From assembly GCA_963662175.1 (NCBI GenBank), contig OY759225.1:2232001-2296000 (forward strand): a DNA stretch of 64,000 bases. The letters are read 5' to 3'. The DNA is from Aradus depressus. Taxonomy: Eukaryota; Arthropoda; Insecta; Hemiptera; Aradidae. The stretch's first letter is position 1, and the number at the start of each line of letters is the position of its first letter. The position numbers were made by a program, and so were the translations under genes. This document shows positions 31,293 to 41,241 of this stretch, piece after piece. Under the pieces are notes generated by a model. That model had not been told where the DNA came from and did no database searches. It saw nothing but the letters and a program-made list of their open reading frames with translations.

Positions 31293-31560
31293 GTTAGTTA
31301 TTGTGGTTCATGCCCGGACTTTTACTACGAGGCCGTATCGCCTACCACCAGAGCGTTCTCTAATGAGCCTTACTCTACTATGGGAGTCCTAAATGTTGTC
31401 CTAAATGCCTACTCAGGTTTTGTTACCTAGGTAAGGATGGGGGGGTGGGGGGGGGGGGGGGGGGGGGGGGGGTCTTTAACGAGTACCTGACATCGCCACA
31501 GCCTCGACACCATCGCTCAACGTCCGTCCTATCCGAAGGGACTCGGCTGGGTTTCGAAAG
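31293..31560 (-). mobile_element. SINE-1 copy with expanded G-tract
   Basis: TTATTGTGGTTCATGCCCGG, GCCGTATCGCCTACCACCAG, ATGGGAGTCCTAAATG, then GG/GT runs with G26 (31447-31472) before GTCTTTAACGAGTACCTGAC. It ends GACTCGGCTGGGTTTCGAAA. The G-tract sits where other copies read TAGGGTAGGGGTC. Confidence 0.85.
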
Positions 31561-31660
31561 GTTCAGAAGCCCCTATGTAAGTCAACTATTTTAGACCAGA
31601 GGGAGAGCGGAATCTTAAATTAATTCGCGCTGGGGAAGTACAATGTCTGTGTATAATATT
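31561..31660 (-). repeat. Family R piece
   Basis: CAGAAGCCCCTATGTAAGTC, AACTATTTTAGACC, AGGGAGAGCGGAATC and GGGGAAGTACAATG. Confidence 0.6.
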
Positions 31661-32029
31661 TGTAATTTTTGTACAACCAACCACTTTTAAAGAATCTACC
31701 AAAATTCATAGAATTTATAAAGAGACCTTGAGTATGAAATTCCGTAAAGCTGTTTTCGAGAATGTTTATTTTTTGTAAAAATTATGCGTAACTAAGTAAC
31801 TAATTTTCGTCAAAATCTGAAGAGACTGATTTCAAGAAGCTTATTAGGCACTTGATTAGCAACAAACAAAACATTTTAAGTGTGCAATTTTGGCGGGGAT
31901 AATGGATGCTAAAAACACATAATTGGCCAAAAATTCACTTTTCAACAAACTTTATTTTTTATTCTCATTGACAGTTGGGTCTATCTGAATTCTCGTACTA
32001 AATGTTTTGTCGATATTTTGATTACGTCG
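31661..32029. other. AT-rich, nothing recognised
   Basis: No ORF or repeat match that I can support. Confidence 0.4.
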
Positions 32030-32388
32030 GCAGTTATTTATGTCAAGCGGGGGGGCTCCTTTACTAAGCCCCCCCTCCCTTCGAATGATTGGGCTGAATA
32101 TCAATAGTTGTCTATAGACGCTTCTGGACCTAGATATCAAATCACGTGACAACATACTCATTCTATCGGGAGCTAGTTAGTTGTTATGACTCATGCCCAG
32201 GCTTATCGCCTACTACCAGAGCGCTCTTTCGTCCCTCTGGTGGACATGAGCCCGACTCTACAGTGGGAGTCCTAAATTTTGCCTGCCCTAAATTTTTATG
32301 TGGGGGGGGGCTCCTTTACTCCTGATTCTGCTGAAAATTGATAACTGTGGTAATTGAATTTACATAACTAATTTTGTGTCAATACGAG
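32030..32388 (-). repeat. Family R with nested SINE-1 (inverse of 25257-25580)
   Basis: CCTTCGAATGATTGGGCTGA, TGGACCTAGATATCAAATCA, CTCATTCTATCGGGAGCTAG, the SINE-1 piece 32174-32300, then CTCCTTTACTCCTGATTCTG, AAAATTGATAACTGTGG and TTTTGTGTCAATACGAG. The order and nested junctions are the same as in the 25-kb locus. Confidence 0.85.
32174..32300 (-). mobile_element. SINE-1 3' fragment nested in family R
   Basis: TAGTTAGTTGTTATGACTCA to GCCTGCCCTAAATTTTTATG. It carries the same short deletion (CCCAGGCTTATCGCC) and the same end points as 25362-25489. Confidence 0.88.
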
Positions 32389-32784
32389 TTAGTTATTATG
32401 ACTCATGCCCGGGCTTCAACTACGAGGTCATATCGCCTACTACCAGAGCGCTCTGGTGGGCATGAGCCCGATTCTACTGTGGGAGACCTTAATTATTGAT
32501 TAAAATATTTCTATTCAAAATTAATATAATTCCCAGGGGGACAAAAACAACAGCTGATCGTTGTCGAGAATATCTAATAATAAATTTTGCATACCCAAAA
32601 TTTTTATTCACCTAGGGCATAACGAGTACCTGACATCGTACAAGCTCGGGACCATCGCTTAATGTCCAATCCGAAGGATGGCGTGCTTAAGTTTATTTTA
32701 CCTCCCTGATAAAATAAACTAAGGGCCTCGGTCGGGTTTCGAACCCACGATCTTGAGCTCCGAAGGCAAGCACGCATATCACTA
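32389..32784 (-). mobile_element. SINE-1 copy with 10-bp TSD and a ~95-bp insert
   Basis: TCAATACGAG flanks it at 32379-32388 and 32785-32794, a clean target duplication. The SINE starts with the tail TTAGTTATTATGACTCATGC and ends at AAGGCAAGCACGCATAT, just short of the full tRNA-like head. Between GTGGGAGACC and GCATACCCAAAATTTT is an insert (about 32490-32582) containing AACAGCTGATCGTTGTCGAG, present inverted at 42170-42262. Confidence 0.92.
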
Positions 32785-32794
32785 TCAATACGAG

Positions 32795-33580
32795 CCTATA
32801 CGAATTAAAAAATTTATGTCGATCTGTTTGGTGTATCGAGATTTGTCGTGTCCCACAGCTATATACATACATACAGGGACGAAGTCTACCATAGAATTTC
32901 GCTGAAGTAAACTTCATTTAAATTGTTGATGCGTCACGAAACTTGAATTTCATTCGTGAGTAACATGCACCGAAAGTGACGCACAACTGGGTCAGCTGAT
33001 AATATAATCAGCTGTTCATTATTATATCCGCTATAATATCTATAATTATTGTTAACTATTGTTTCATGTTTAGTGAATTCTCCTGTAAACGCTATACCTG
33101 ATAATGAACGTAATGACAATGACGTAAATAGTAATAATAACGACAAATATGTAAATAGAATACATAAAGGATACTTTGATAATATAAAATTGCTTTCTTA
33201 AATTTAATAAATACTTTTTCTAATATACATTTTTTTTTTGAAACAGGGGGTCAGAAAAAATATGAAATTCTGCTATACTTCGTATATCTGAGGAAGTAAA
33301 AATCACGATATTATGGGCAATCAGTGCTTGTGAAGTCATGTCGACCTTCGAAAACAAGAAATGTGTGAATCAAATGATGCATCAAAATTTGTAATCATGA
33401 ATGCAGTCAGAGAGATTCATTTAGATAAGCGGTGGATTTCAACATGCCCAGCCAAGTCAATGCCAAAGTAAAAAATATAAAATGAATGTCTGTTCGTGAT
33501 ATGTCATTCTTAATTTGCATTACCGGGGGAGGCAGACTTATCCTAAATGTTTAATATGGGGTCTTTCATATAAACGTCCC
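32795..33580. other. No gene recognised; family R scraps
   Basis: AT-rich. GTCAGAAAAAATATGAAATTC and GCTATACTTCGTATATCTGA (33251-33293) are family R. A CAGCTGATAATATAATCAGCTG inverted pair lies at 32991-33012. Confidence 0.45.
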
Positions 33581-33700
33581 TAGGTGGAGGGGGGGGGGGG
33601 GGGGGTCCGAAATTCTATATGTAATAAAAATAAGAATTTCATAAGGCAGACACATATTGATTTTCAGTCAAATCGGCCAAAGGAACAATATGAGGATTCA
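33581..33700 (+). repeat. Family R block with G17
   Basis: CGTCCCTAGGTGGA, a G17 run at 33589-33605, AAGGCAGACACATATTGATT and TTCAGTCAAATCGGCCAAAG. Confidence 0.7.
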
Positions 33701-33814
33701 GAGAATGAACGTTTAGTTGATTTATTCGTGCGGGGGAATAATGTTTTTTATTGGCCTTATGTGCATATTAGCCATGACACTATAACGATGAGGAAGTTCT
33801 ATCTATGAAATAGA

Positions 33815-33885
33815 AATCTCTTGGCGGACGAGATTCGAACCCGCAACCGTCGTTTGACCAATGTCCTATGCTCCCAACCAATGTT
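33815..33885 (-). repeat. tRNA-like fragment (possible third SINE head)
   Basis: On the minus strand GGTTGGGAGCATAGGACATT then GGTTGCGGGTTCGAATCTCG, an A-box-like plus B-box (GGTTCGAATCT) arrangement with a 3' CGTCCGCCAAG. It does not close a full cloverleaf, so I call it a tRNA-derived repeat piece, not a tRNA gene. Confidence 0.4.
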
Positions 33886-34112
33886 AATGACGACAATATT
33901 TCAAACAAGTATTACCCCATTAGGTATATATCAGACAACTCATTAATACAGAAATTAGTGTATTTTGATAGTCTCTAATTAGTGTACCTAGTTACAGAAA
34001 ATTAACTATTTAAGACTTATCGCAACATTTGTTCACAGTGCCCCCCCTCCATGCATACGTATTGAATACGAGTTCTTTATTAATATATGACATTTAATTT
34101 TTAATGATTTGT
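33886..34112. other. AT-rich, nothing recognised
   Basis: No features supported. Confidence 0.35.
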
Positions 34113-34400
34113 TATCGAGTCGCGTGCTTTTAACTACGAGGCCATATCGCCTACTACCAGAGGGCTATTTCGTCTGAGCTCAACTCCACTGTGGGAGTCC
34201 TAAATTTTTTATTCACCTGCAGTAACGGGGTCTTTAACGAGTGACTCACATCGCACAGGCTCGAAACCATCGCGTAACGTCTCATCCGAAGGAGGGCATG
34301 CTCAAGGTTTTTTTTTCACCTCCCAGATAATACTATACCTCGTCCGGGTATTGAACCCGCGATCTTGAGTTTAGTAGACTAGCATGTAACCTCTTAGCGT
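34113..34400 (-). mobile_element. SINE-1 copy, diverged, head partly present
   Basis: CTTTTAACTACGAGGCCATA, TCGCCTACTACCAGAGGGCT, CACTGTGGGAGTCCTAAAT, GGGGTCTTTAACGAGTGAC, CATCCGAAGGAGGGCATGCT, CGTCCGGGTATTGAACCCGC. The CTCTGGTGGACATGAGCCCG segment is deleted. Confidence 0.82.
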
Positions 34401-35193
34401 GTGTTCATAGACACTCAAGAATTTTTTTTTCATTTTTTTATATTAGAGATTTGGATATTGTCGTATTCTTATTATAGATGGAGAAGTAATAATAACAGCT
34501 ATTCTTATACACGAATTTTGTTTTGTTATGATTTGGGGGCGTGGGTAGGGGGTAATACTTAGGGGTAGGACAACACGAAGGGGAGGAAAACCCTGAGATC
34601 TTCTCTGTGCTCCTCATCTGGATATATCTTTGAAACATCCTGGTGAGATGTCAACAGAATATTTCAAAGAGTCAACCCAGCGAGATGGGGCGGTAGGTTT
34701 GTCTACTTCACACAGGGGCCTTTGTGGCCCCCCTTCGTCTCCTTCTCAAAGAGCATCGATTTTCTTCAAAATTAGTTTTGTGTAAGGGAAACCCAATCCA
34801 GGGATCAGCTCTCCAGTAATCCAAGAAATATTGGGTAGGGAGGAGAGTGAAATAAGGTGGCAACCTTACAAAATATATATGTATATATATATATTTTTTT
34901 TATTTTCAACTAAAACCGCTTTTATATGAAGTATAGGAGAAGTTATGTAATCTGTAAGAAATATTGAATTTTCCCAAAAATTTCATGTCCCCCCCCCCCC
35001 CCCCCCCCCCCCCCCCGCCACTCCCCCTGATTGAAAATCACCACTCCTAATGAGTGTATAGTTTAGAAGAACAGTCATCTTTCTAAGAAAGGCTCTAGAA
35101 AGGGCAGAGTGTCCCTCCAAAAAAAAGGGACCCTTGGTACTACCAAGGGGGCGGAAACAATAATTGAACAATTATTGTTCAACACTAGTAGTA
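34401..35193. other. Mixed repeat scraps; C28 tract
   Basis: Family R landmarks at 34920-34990 (GAAGTATAGGAGAAGTTATG, TCTGTAAGAAATATTGAATT), a C28 tract at 34989-35016, and AACAATAATTGAACAATTATTGTT, a short palindrome near 35157-35180. Frames here are not supported as genes. Confidence 0.5.
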
Positions 35194-35490
35194 CAGCAGA
35201 ACCCCTATTATCCGAACAGAAGGGGCGGTCGCCTTTCCGGATAACGAGTTTTACTAAATACACTGGAAATCGCATATAACGACCTCGGATATAACGACGA
35301 ACCGCCGGACGTCCGGAAAAAAAAACCATTCCTGTGAAAAGTAAACATAGAAACAGTTTTCCAAGAAAATTAGTCCTCTTCCCTTTGTTAAAGTGTAATA
35401 AAATTTTATTAACACGAGACTTGACTAGTCTTGTTTTAACTTTCAAAAACGAACCACACAGACTGACCGTTGTTATTTATTAAATAAAAA

Positions 35491-36090
35491 AATGTCTAAA
35501 AGTAAGTATTTTTCACAGGAAGACAAATTCGTAATTTGTACACGAATCGAGAGTGGGACAGTAAATCCGAATATTCAACAGAAATAATTATAAAATTAAA
35601 TAAATCTTTCTTGTGAAAAATTCACCAGAAATTTCACTAGATTTAAAAATTTCACTAAATCAAAATTTTCTTCACTAGATCATAAATAAATTCAATAGAT
35701 CTGGTGAGAATTTCACCAAGTTGGCAACACTGCAACTGGCCAATAAATATGTAGTGAGTCATTCGTCAATATCTACGATTTGGAGGAACAAAGATGAAAT
35801 GAAGCTGCTATCGGCAATAGCAAATCGTATAAGTCAAAAATGAACCGAAAAGCCAATCACGGTGATCTCGAAAAACCACTTTTGGAATGATTCAAAATGG
35901 AACGAAGTCGTATACATCCCGATATCCGGCTCTCTTCTCCATGCTAAAGCTCAAGAGCTTATAAAGATTATTCAGGGTAGTTCTTCGGCAAATTCCTCAG
36001 TCGAAATAACAAATGACGTATTCAGCGTTACTGCCAGCGTAGAAAATATTCATTTTCTACTTAATAAGTACATATCATATTTATAAACAC
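35491..36090 (+). pseudogene. Pogo/Tigger-like transposase N-terminal remnant
   Basis: MSKSKYFSQEDKFVICTRIE at 35491-35550 matches the psq-type helix-turn-helix start; LANKYVVSHSSISTIWRNKD (about 35738-35797) is its DNA-binding helix. A CENP-B-type HTH follows: LEKPLLE-stop-FKMERSR, where a TGA stands for the conserved Trp, then a frameshift to PISGSLLHAKAQELIKIIQG (35920-35979). The gap between the first two blocks holds about 190 bp of AT-rich sequence with CACCAGAAATTTCACTAGAT-like repeats. The DDE domain is absent. Start chosen at the first Met of the HTH block. Confidence 0.8.
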
Positions 36091-36181
36091 ATATCATGTA
36101 TTATATAAAATAGGATGTACCTACATATATCAATTTATATGAAAAAAAAATTCAAATGAAACATTATAATGAATGTACATA

Positions 36182-36581
36182 TCGTCGGTCTAAACGTGAT
36201 ACCTCATATGTGCAAAAAGCCAACTTTACAGGAGACAAAAAACTGATTAAAAAAAAAATTCTTTACAGGAAACCTCAATTTTTTCGACATTTGTTTGTAT
36301 CAAGTGAGATGTATATGCATGCCATGAATTGTTTTTAAGGTAGTTTGCAAATCCAAGTAAAGAATTAACGTCCTTGACGGAGTTACCAGGTTTCACCAGA
36401 ATTTCATTCCCATTTCTTTTGCAAGGTACAGTTCTTCAAACCGTATTTCATGATTTTTTCGTTTTATGTCGTATACCAGGTCCACTAGATCAATATTTTT
36501 TTTTTTTAGTTTTTTTGGTAAAAAAAAAAAAACGATTTTCGGAAAAATGTCGCTTACGAGGTATCACGTTTAGGCCGACGA
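36182..36581. mobile_element. 400-bp MITE with TA target, inside the pogo element
   Basis: Starts TCGTCGGTCTAAACGTGATA and ends in the inverse, TATCACGTTTAGGCCGACGA, flanked by TA at 36180-36181 and 36582-36583. TIRs about 30 bp. A Tc1/mariner-type MITE is the simplest reading. Frames inside (36156-36338, 36374-36589) are non-coding. Confidence 0.85.
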
Positions 36582-37020
36582 TATACTAGTTTTGATTTAA
36601 TTTTTTCTCCCCTATCAGATAATACGACGACCGCTTATAACGCTAATTTTCGTTCTCCCTTCACGGTCGGTATACACGATTTTCAGTGTATATATTAAAT
36701 TTGTAAACTAAGTCTTGTCTATACTATATGGTGTTGAATTGTTGGTTATTTTCAGTTTTTAGCAGGTTACCAGTTAGTACTATAGTCCCTACAAAATGTC
36801 GGTTTGTTCCAGCTGAAGTCTCTCAGAGGGCTCTTCAGATAAGACCTTTTGGGGTAAAAAATTATATCGTTAGCCGATTTTTAATGTCCAACACGGCTCG
36901 AAGGAATTCCGTGTTATATATTTATTGAAGAGGAAGGTCTTTTTTTTTTACATATCTACCTATTTTGGTTAAAATAGGTTCATCGGTTAACTGAAGTCTA
37001 ATAATAATAATAAGTTATAT

Positions 37021-37338
37021 AGTTAGTTATTATGACTCATGCCCGGGCTTTAACTACGAGGTCATATTGCCTACTACCAGAGCGCTCTTTTGTCACTCTG
37101 GTGGACATGAGCCCGACTCTACTCTGGGAGTCTTAAAGTTTGCCTACCCTAAATTTTTATTCACCTAGGGTAGGGGACTTTGAGTAGCTGACATCGTACT
37201 CGGGACCATCGCTTAACGTCCCATCCGAAGGAAGGCCTGCTTAAGTTTATTTTACCTCTCAGATAAAATAAACTAAAGGCCTCGGCCGGGTTTCGAACCC
37301 ACGATGGCAAGCACGCATACCACTGAGCTACCAGCGAT
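37021..37338 (-). mobile_element. SINE-1 copy, near full length
   Basis: Tail AGTTAGTTATTATGACTCAT through CCCGGGCTTTAACTACGAGG, AGAGCGCTCTTTTGTCACTC, CACCTAGGGTAGGGGACTTT, GGGTTTCGAACCCACG and the head GCATACCACTGAGCTACCAG. The segment between B-box and head lacks about 16 bp (TCTTGAGCTCAGAAGG). Confidence 0.92.
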
Positions 37339-37414
37339 ATATGTAATATAAGGCACTGTTGTCATGGCAATTATAGCAACTGACGACTCTTAATTTTTTT
37401 TGTTTTTGTCACAT

Positions 37415-37515
37415 ATGTCCAGGTTTAAACTTCGAGGTCAAATCGCCTACTTACTACCTGAGCGCTCTGGTGAACATGAGCTCGACTCCTAAATTTTGCC
37501 TACCCAGGTTTTTCT
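37415..37515 (-). mobile_element. SINE-1 3' fragment
   Basis: CACATATGTCCAGGTTTAAA, TCGAGGTCAAATCGCCTACT, GAGCGCTCTGGTGAACATGA and CTCCTAAATTTTGCCTACCC. The remaining body is absent. Confidence 0.75.
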
Positions 37516-37759
37516 CGTATACAATTGATAAATGAATCTATAGGATATTATCATATTATTATTATTATTATTTTTTTTTTTTTTCTTTTTCAGAGGGTCA
37601 GAATACTTGAAATTTTATGAATTAATATCAAAGTAGGTTCTCATTTAACCATATTCTTCGTCCAAGAATCATTATTTTCAACTAGACTTGTAAAAAAAAA
37701 AAAAAATTCCATTCCAGATAAGCAGTGTTCGGATAATTGGGGTTTACTGTATAAACGAA

Positions 37760-38199
37760 AACTTGTGGGGGTTTCTAGATTTTTTTTTTTTTTTTTTTTT
37801 TTCAAAGGCGGATAATTTCTACTTCAATAGCCAAGGATTTTTTTTTTTGGCGAATTCTCTCAATGAAAGGGTGAAATTATGAGGTGTGAAAAAAAAAAAA
37901 AAAAAAATGTAGGGGGTACGAAGGCTGCGCCACTGTTTTACATTACTCTGACCAACCACGATGTTACTATTAATTTATGATAATGACCAGTGTCAACTTT
38001 GATATAAAAATCCACAACTAATTTGCATAAAGGAGGGGGGGTCACTTTAAATGTAAATTAGGTACAATCTAATGTGTAAATATATTGGGAGGGGGGGGGC
38101 ATTTAGTATAACATCTAGCCGCTTTGTCACGTCTGGAGTGGCGCTATCATAGCCAGGGTGCCATACCATCACATTGGAGGGTACCGTACCTCAAAAGTG
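37760..38199. other. Low-complexity and AT-rich DNA
   Basis: T22, T9 and A19 runs, GGCTGCGCCACTG near 37924 (possible hAT-type end) and short G-runs at 38034 and 38091. No gene seen. Confidence 0.4.
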
Positions 38200-38275
38200 A
38201 AGGGTGGACATGAGCTCGACTCTACTATGGGACCATCGCTTAACGTCCAATCCGAAGGACGACATGCTCAAGATT
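38200..38275 (-). mobile_element. SINE-1 remnant with central deletion
   Basis: GGTGGACATGAGCTCGACTC, TACTATGGGACCATCGCTTA, ACGTCCAATCCGAAGGACG. The sequence from GGAGTCC to CTCGGG is missing, joined at GGGA. Confidence 0.75.
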
Positions 38276-39084
38276 TTTTCTATTAAAGATGACTAGTGTA
38301 TCGATACATTCATTCTGTCGGGAGTTAATCGTGTTCTATCTATCAGAAATTAGATGTTGATTTTCCTACATTTTATAATTATATTTTATTTTTTTTTTTA
38401 AATATTTTTATTAGGATTCGTATTATTATATTATTGTTATTTTTATTTGTATGTATTTATCATATAAATATATATTTTTTAACCTACTTTTTTATATTAT
38501 TATTATTATAGTATTTTATTTTTTATTATTATCGTTATAATTATTTTCTCATTGTATACATCGTTATTATTTTGTACGTATTCTTCATGACTTCACCGAG
38601 TATTATTATTATTTTTTTATTTTTTATTTTTTGCTACACAATCCTCCCAGGAGATTGAAGAGGAGGTGGAACCGTGACTTACTATAATCCCAAACTGCAA
38701 CCGCCCATTTCTTGAAACAAAATCATAATATCCCCATAATATTCATTGTTAATAATCATAATATTCATTGTTTTTCAATTTCGCTCAGAGGAGCTACCGC
38801 TGGGTAGCCTTCCTCTCACGTCAATCAGGACATCAACTATCAATGAAGTCCTCTTGGTAGCTGGTTGTTGCGTCATGGTTGCGACCAACATTATTAAGAC
38901 AAAAAAAAATTAAATTATTATTATTATTTTTTTTAAATTATTATTTATTATTTTTTATTTTTTTCTCTCTTGTATTTAGATATCATTGTAAATAAATTGT
39001 TCCATTACCTATTGTCAAAAAATTTACTTATGGTCTGTCAGTACCGATTGTAAATATTCATAATAAAAAAAAAAATTTACTTTT
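38276..39084. other. AT-rich low complexity with TATT/ATT runs
   Basis: Family R scrap at 38295-38330 (GTATCGATACATTCATTCTG), then (ATT)n and T-rich DNA to about 38630. A stretch at 38640-38880 has higher complexity (CAATCCTCCCAGGAGATTGA, GAGCTACCGCTGGGTAGCC) and may be a retroelement 3' UTR, but no protein motif was found. Confidence 0.45.
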
Positions 39085-39270
39085 GAGAAAAAAAAATCAA
39101 TTTTCAGCGCGTTCAGCTGAAGGGGGAAGAGCAGCTCTACTGATTTAATGAATCGACAGAAAATTTAGTATGGAGATGGAGAAGTGCATACGGTCGATTG
39201 GTTTTGGAGGGAGAGTGGATACTTAAATAACAAATTTGGTCTCTGGGGATGTACATAGCTAGTGATTCAC
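39085..39270 (+). repeat. Family R block
   Basis: AAATCAATTTTCAGCGCGTT, GATTTAATGAATCGACAGAA, GGTCGATTGGTTTTGGAGG and CATAGCTAGTGATTCACCGA. Confidence 0.7.
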
Positions 39271-39589
39271 CGATGAATGGTAACAGTTGATATGAAAGGA
39301 AGACTATACAACATGTGTGTGTGTGTATGTGGGTGGTCATTAGAGAGATGCAAGGTCGGAAGTGAGGTTAAATAGGAGGGGGGGGCTAGTTGAAATGAAT
39401 TATATTAAATATCTGTGAGTGAGTCAGTGTCTGTTAGTTAGTTGATAGTTATGGGGGCGAGCTTCAGAGGGGACAGCTGCACTCCTCTCTGTCTGCTAAT
39501 CACAGTACAACCTCTGTAATAGAATGTCAAATACACTATACAGCCGAGTTACGCTCCTCTAACCGCTCTAACAATCAATAGTTGACGTA

Positions 39590-39770
39590 CATAGGCACTC
39601 ATAATAAAGTTTATGTCGATATTATTACGGTTTTTGACCCCCCCCCCTCAGATCCACTCCTTCTTTTCGGTCGATTCCGCAAAAAATGAATATTTGTCGA
39701 CCATATGTGTTTTTGAATTTACATATAAAATTTTGTGTTGATAAATTCATTCCGTACTCTAAGGTTTTGT
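39590..39770 (-). repeat. Family R block
   Basis: TTTTTGACCCCCCCCCTCAG, TCGGTCGATTCCGCAAAAAA, TTTACATATAAAATTTTGTG and GATAAATTCATTCC. Confidence 0.7.
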
Positions 39771-40065
39771 CAATAAATAATAAATAAAAAATTGTGTGAA
39801 TTTTGCCAGTCAGTTCAGGTGAATACAACAGTTTAACGTTTTTGCCTGTTTCATAGCCAAAGAACAGATCTTGTTTTCTTTGTGCTAATCCCTTTTTAAG
39901 ATTATCCATAATCCCATTACATATATGTAAAATGAATCCCAGATAAATCAAATCATGCAAAATAAAGTATTTTCGCGTACTTTATTGTTCTCATAAAGTA
40001 TAGAGTACAATTAGCCGAAATAACGTACAGTACTTTACAATAAATAACGGTTCACAGCAGTAGGG

Positions 40066-40258
40066 AGCCATGGTGGCCGTGCGGGCTAGAGCGTAGGGCT
40101 TTGGTCGCATGGTCTCACCTTGGTTTGCGGGTTCGAATCCCGTCCGGGAGTGAGTTTTATTTCGTAGATAAAACTTACTCCCGGGGCCATGGATGTCGTA
40201 AATAATTAGGTAAAACACCATTAATAAGAGTCATGGCTAATATGCATCGTACATAAGG

Positions 40259-40303
<45 letters not shown>
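40066..40303 (+). mobile_element. SINE-2, full-length copy with A-rich tail
   Basis: GGAGCCATGGTGGCCGTGCG then GGCTAGAGCGTAGGGC (A-box region), CATGGTCTCACCTTGG, GCGGGTTCGAATCCCGTCC (B-box and T arm), body with TTTCGTAGATAAAACTTACT and CATCGTACATAAGGGC, and a poly-A tail of about 40 bases. The long arm between A and B boxes suggests a Ser/Leu-type tRNA ancestor. This is the reference copy of the family in this window. Confidence 0.85.
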
Positions 40304-40307
<4 letters not shown>

Positions 40308-40360
40308 CAATAAATAAATAAAACAAACTTATTTTTTTTAATATTGTCTATTCCACTAAA

Positions 40361-40885
40361 TCATATATATAAAGCTGAAAATGTCTGTGCCTTGTACCGC
40401 TATAACTCACGAACGACTTGATGGATTTGATTAATTTTTTTTTTAATTTGTTCGTCATCGTCTATGGAAGGTTATAGGCGTATTAGTACCTCAATATCTG
40501 GTCCATCCCAGCATCCACCCACGCAATCTTTGTAACTCAAAAACCACTGCAATGATTAATGAGGAATCTTTTTGAATAGATAAGTTTTATCTACCGGAAG
40601 GTTAAGGTCTATTTTTTAATCAACCCCTGGTCCATCCCAGCATCCACTCACGCAATCTTTGTAACTCGAAAACCATTGCAACGATTAATGAGAAATTTTT
40701 TTTGAATAAATTAGTTTTAGCTCCAAAGCTAGCGTTACTACAGTTGAAGGACAATAAGCCTTATTCCGTATGAATAATTGAAAATTATAACATCATGAAT
40801 GTACTGTCGAGGAACTGAATAGCCTTATAGGAGATATTGGGAGAAAAGTCAAAGTTCCCCGGGCAACGCCGGGCATTACTGCTAG
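40361..40885 (+). mobile_element. Non-autonomous Helitron, long copy
   Basis: Begins TCATATATATAAAGCTGAAA after host A; ends with CCCGGGCAACGCCGGGCA hairpin region and CTAG at 40882-40885, followed by host T. The middle contains a duplicated block (GGTCCATCCCAGCATCCACC and GGTCCATCCCAGCATCCACT, about 130 bp apart) absent from the 20-kb copy. The 5' flank (ATATTGTCTATTCCACTAAA) is the same as that of the 48-kb copy. No coding. Confidence 0.88.
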
Positions 40886-41159
40886 TTTATAATAAAGTAC
40901 GGGTGGCAACCCTAGGTGAGGTATCTTTGTTTTAATGTTGGGAGGGGAGGAGGAATGAGGGATGTTTGATAAGAATGGGAAGGACAGAACGGGTGAAGGG
41001 GAAGAATCAATGAGTGAGTGAAGGATTGTGGGAGAGGGAGATGTTATCTGTACTGGTAGTAGTGTGGTGGGTGGGCCAATATCCTCTGAACGGACGGTAC
41101 ACCACTGTTTGAGGGGCTCACAGACAGACAGACAGAGAAAAATGTACAACCCACCTCCA

Positions 41160-41235
41160 CTCCCTCTTCATCAGATCGGTAAAAAAAAATAAGGTTGTCG
41201 GTGAATCACACTCATTGCAACTTCCCCAGTTTCAA
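41160..41235 (-). repeat. Family R piece
   Basis: CTCTTCATCAGATCGG, TTGTCGGTGAATCACACTCA and TTGCAACTTCCCCAG. Confidence 0.65.
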
Positions 41236-41241
41236 AATTGT

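Larger units (their letters stand above)
35194..37749 (+). mobile_element. Pogo/Tigger-like transposon with nested insertions
   Basis: The left end CAGCAGAACCCCTATTATCC and the right end, inverted, CAGTAAACCCCAATTATCCG are flanked by TA at 35192-35193 and 37750-37751. CAGT-AACCCC-ATTATCCG ends with a TA target are typical of the pogo/Tigger group. Inside are transposase remnants (35491-36090), a TA-flanked MITE (36182-36581) and two SINE-1 pieces (37021-37338, 37415-37515). A subterminal segment (ACACTGGAAATCGCATATAA near 35260) has an inverted counterpart at 36632-36692. Total 2556 bp including the insertions. Confidence 0.8.

Noticed and set aside
33815..33885. Intact minus-strand tRNA gene
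   Set aside because: B-box is good but I could not form acceptor and anticodon arms; treated as a tRNA-derived fragment.
40066..40150. tRNA-Ser/Leu gene
   Set aside because: Head of SINE-2: it continues into a conserved non-tRNA body and A-tail found in three copies.
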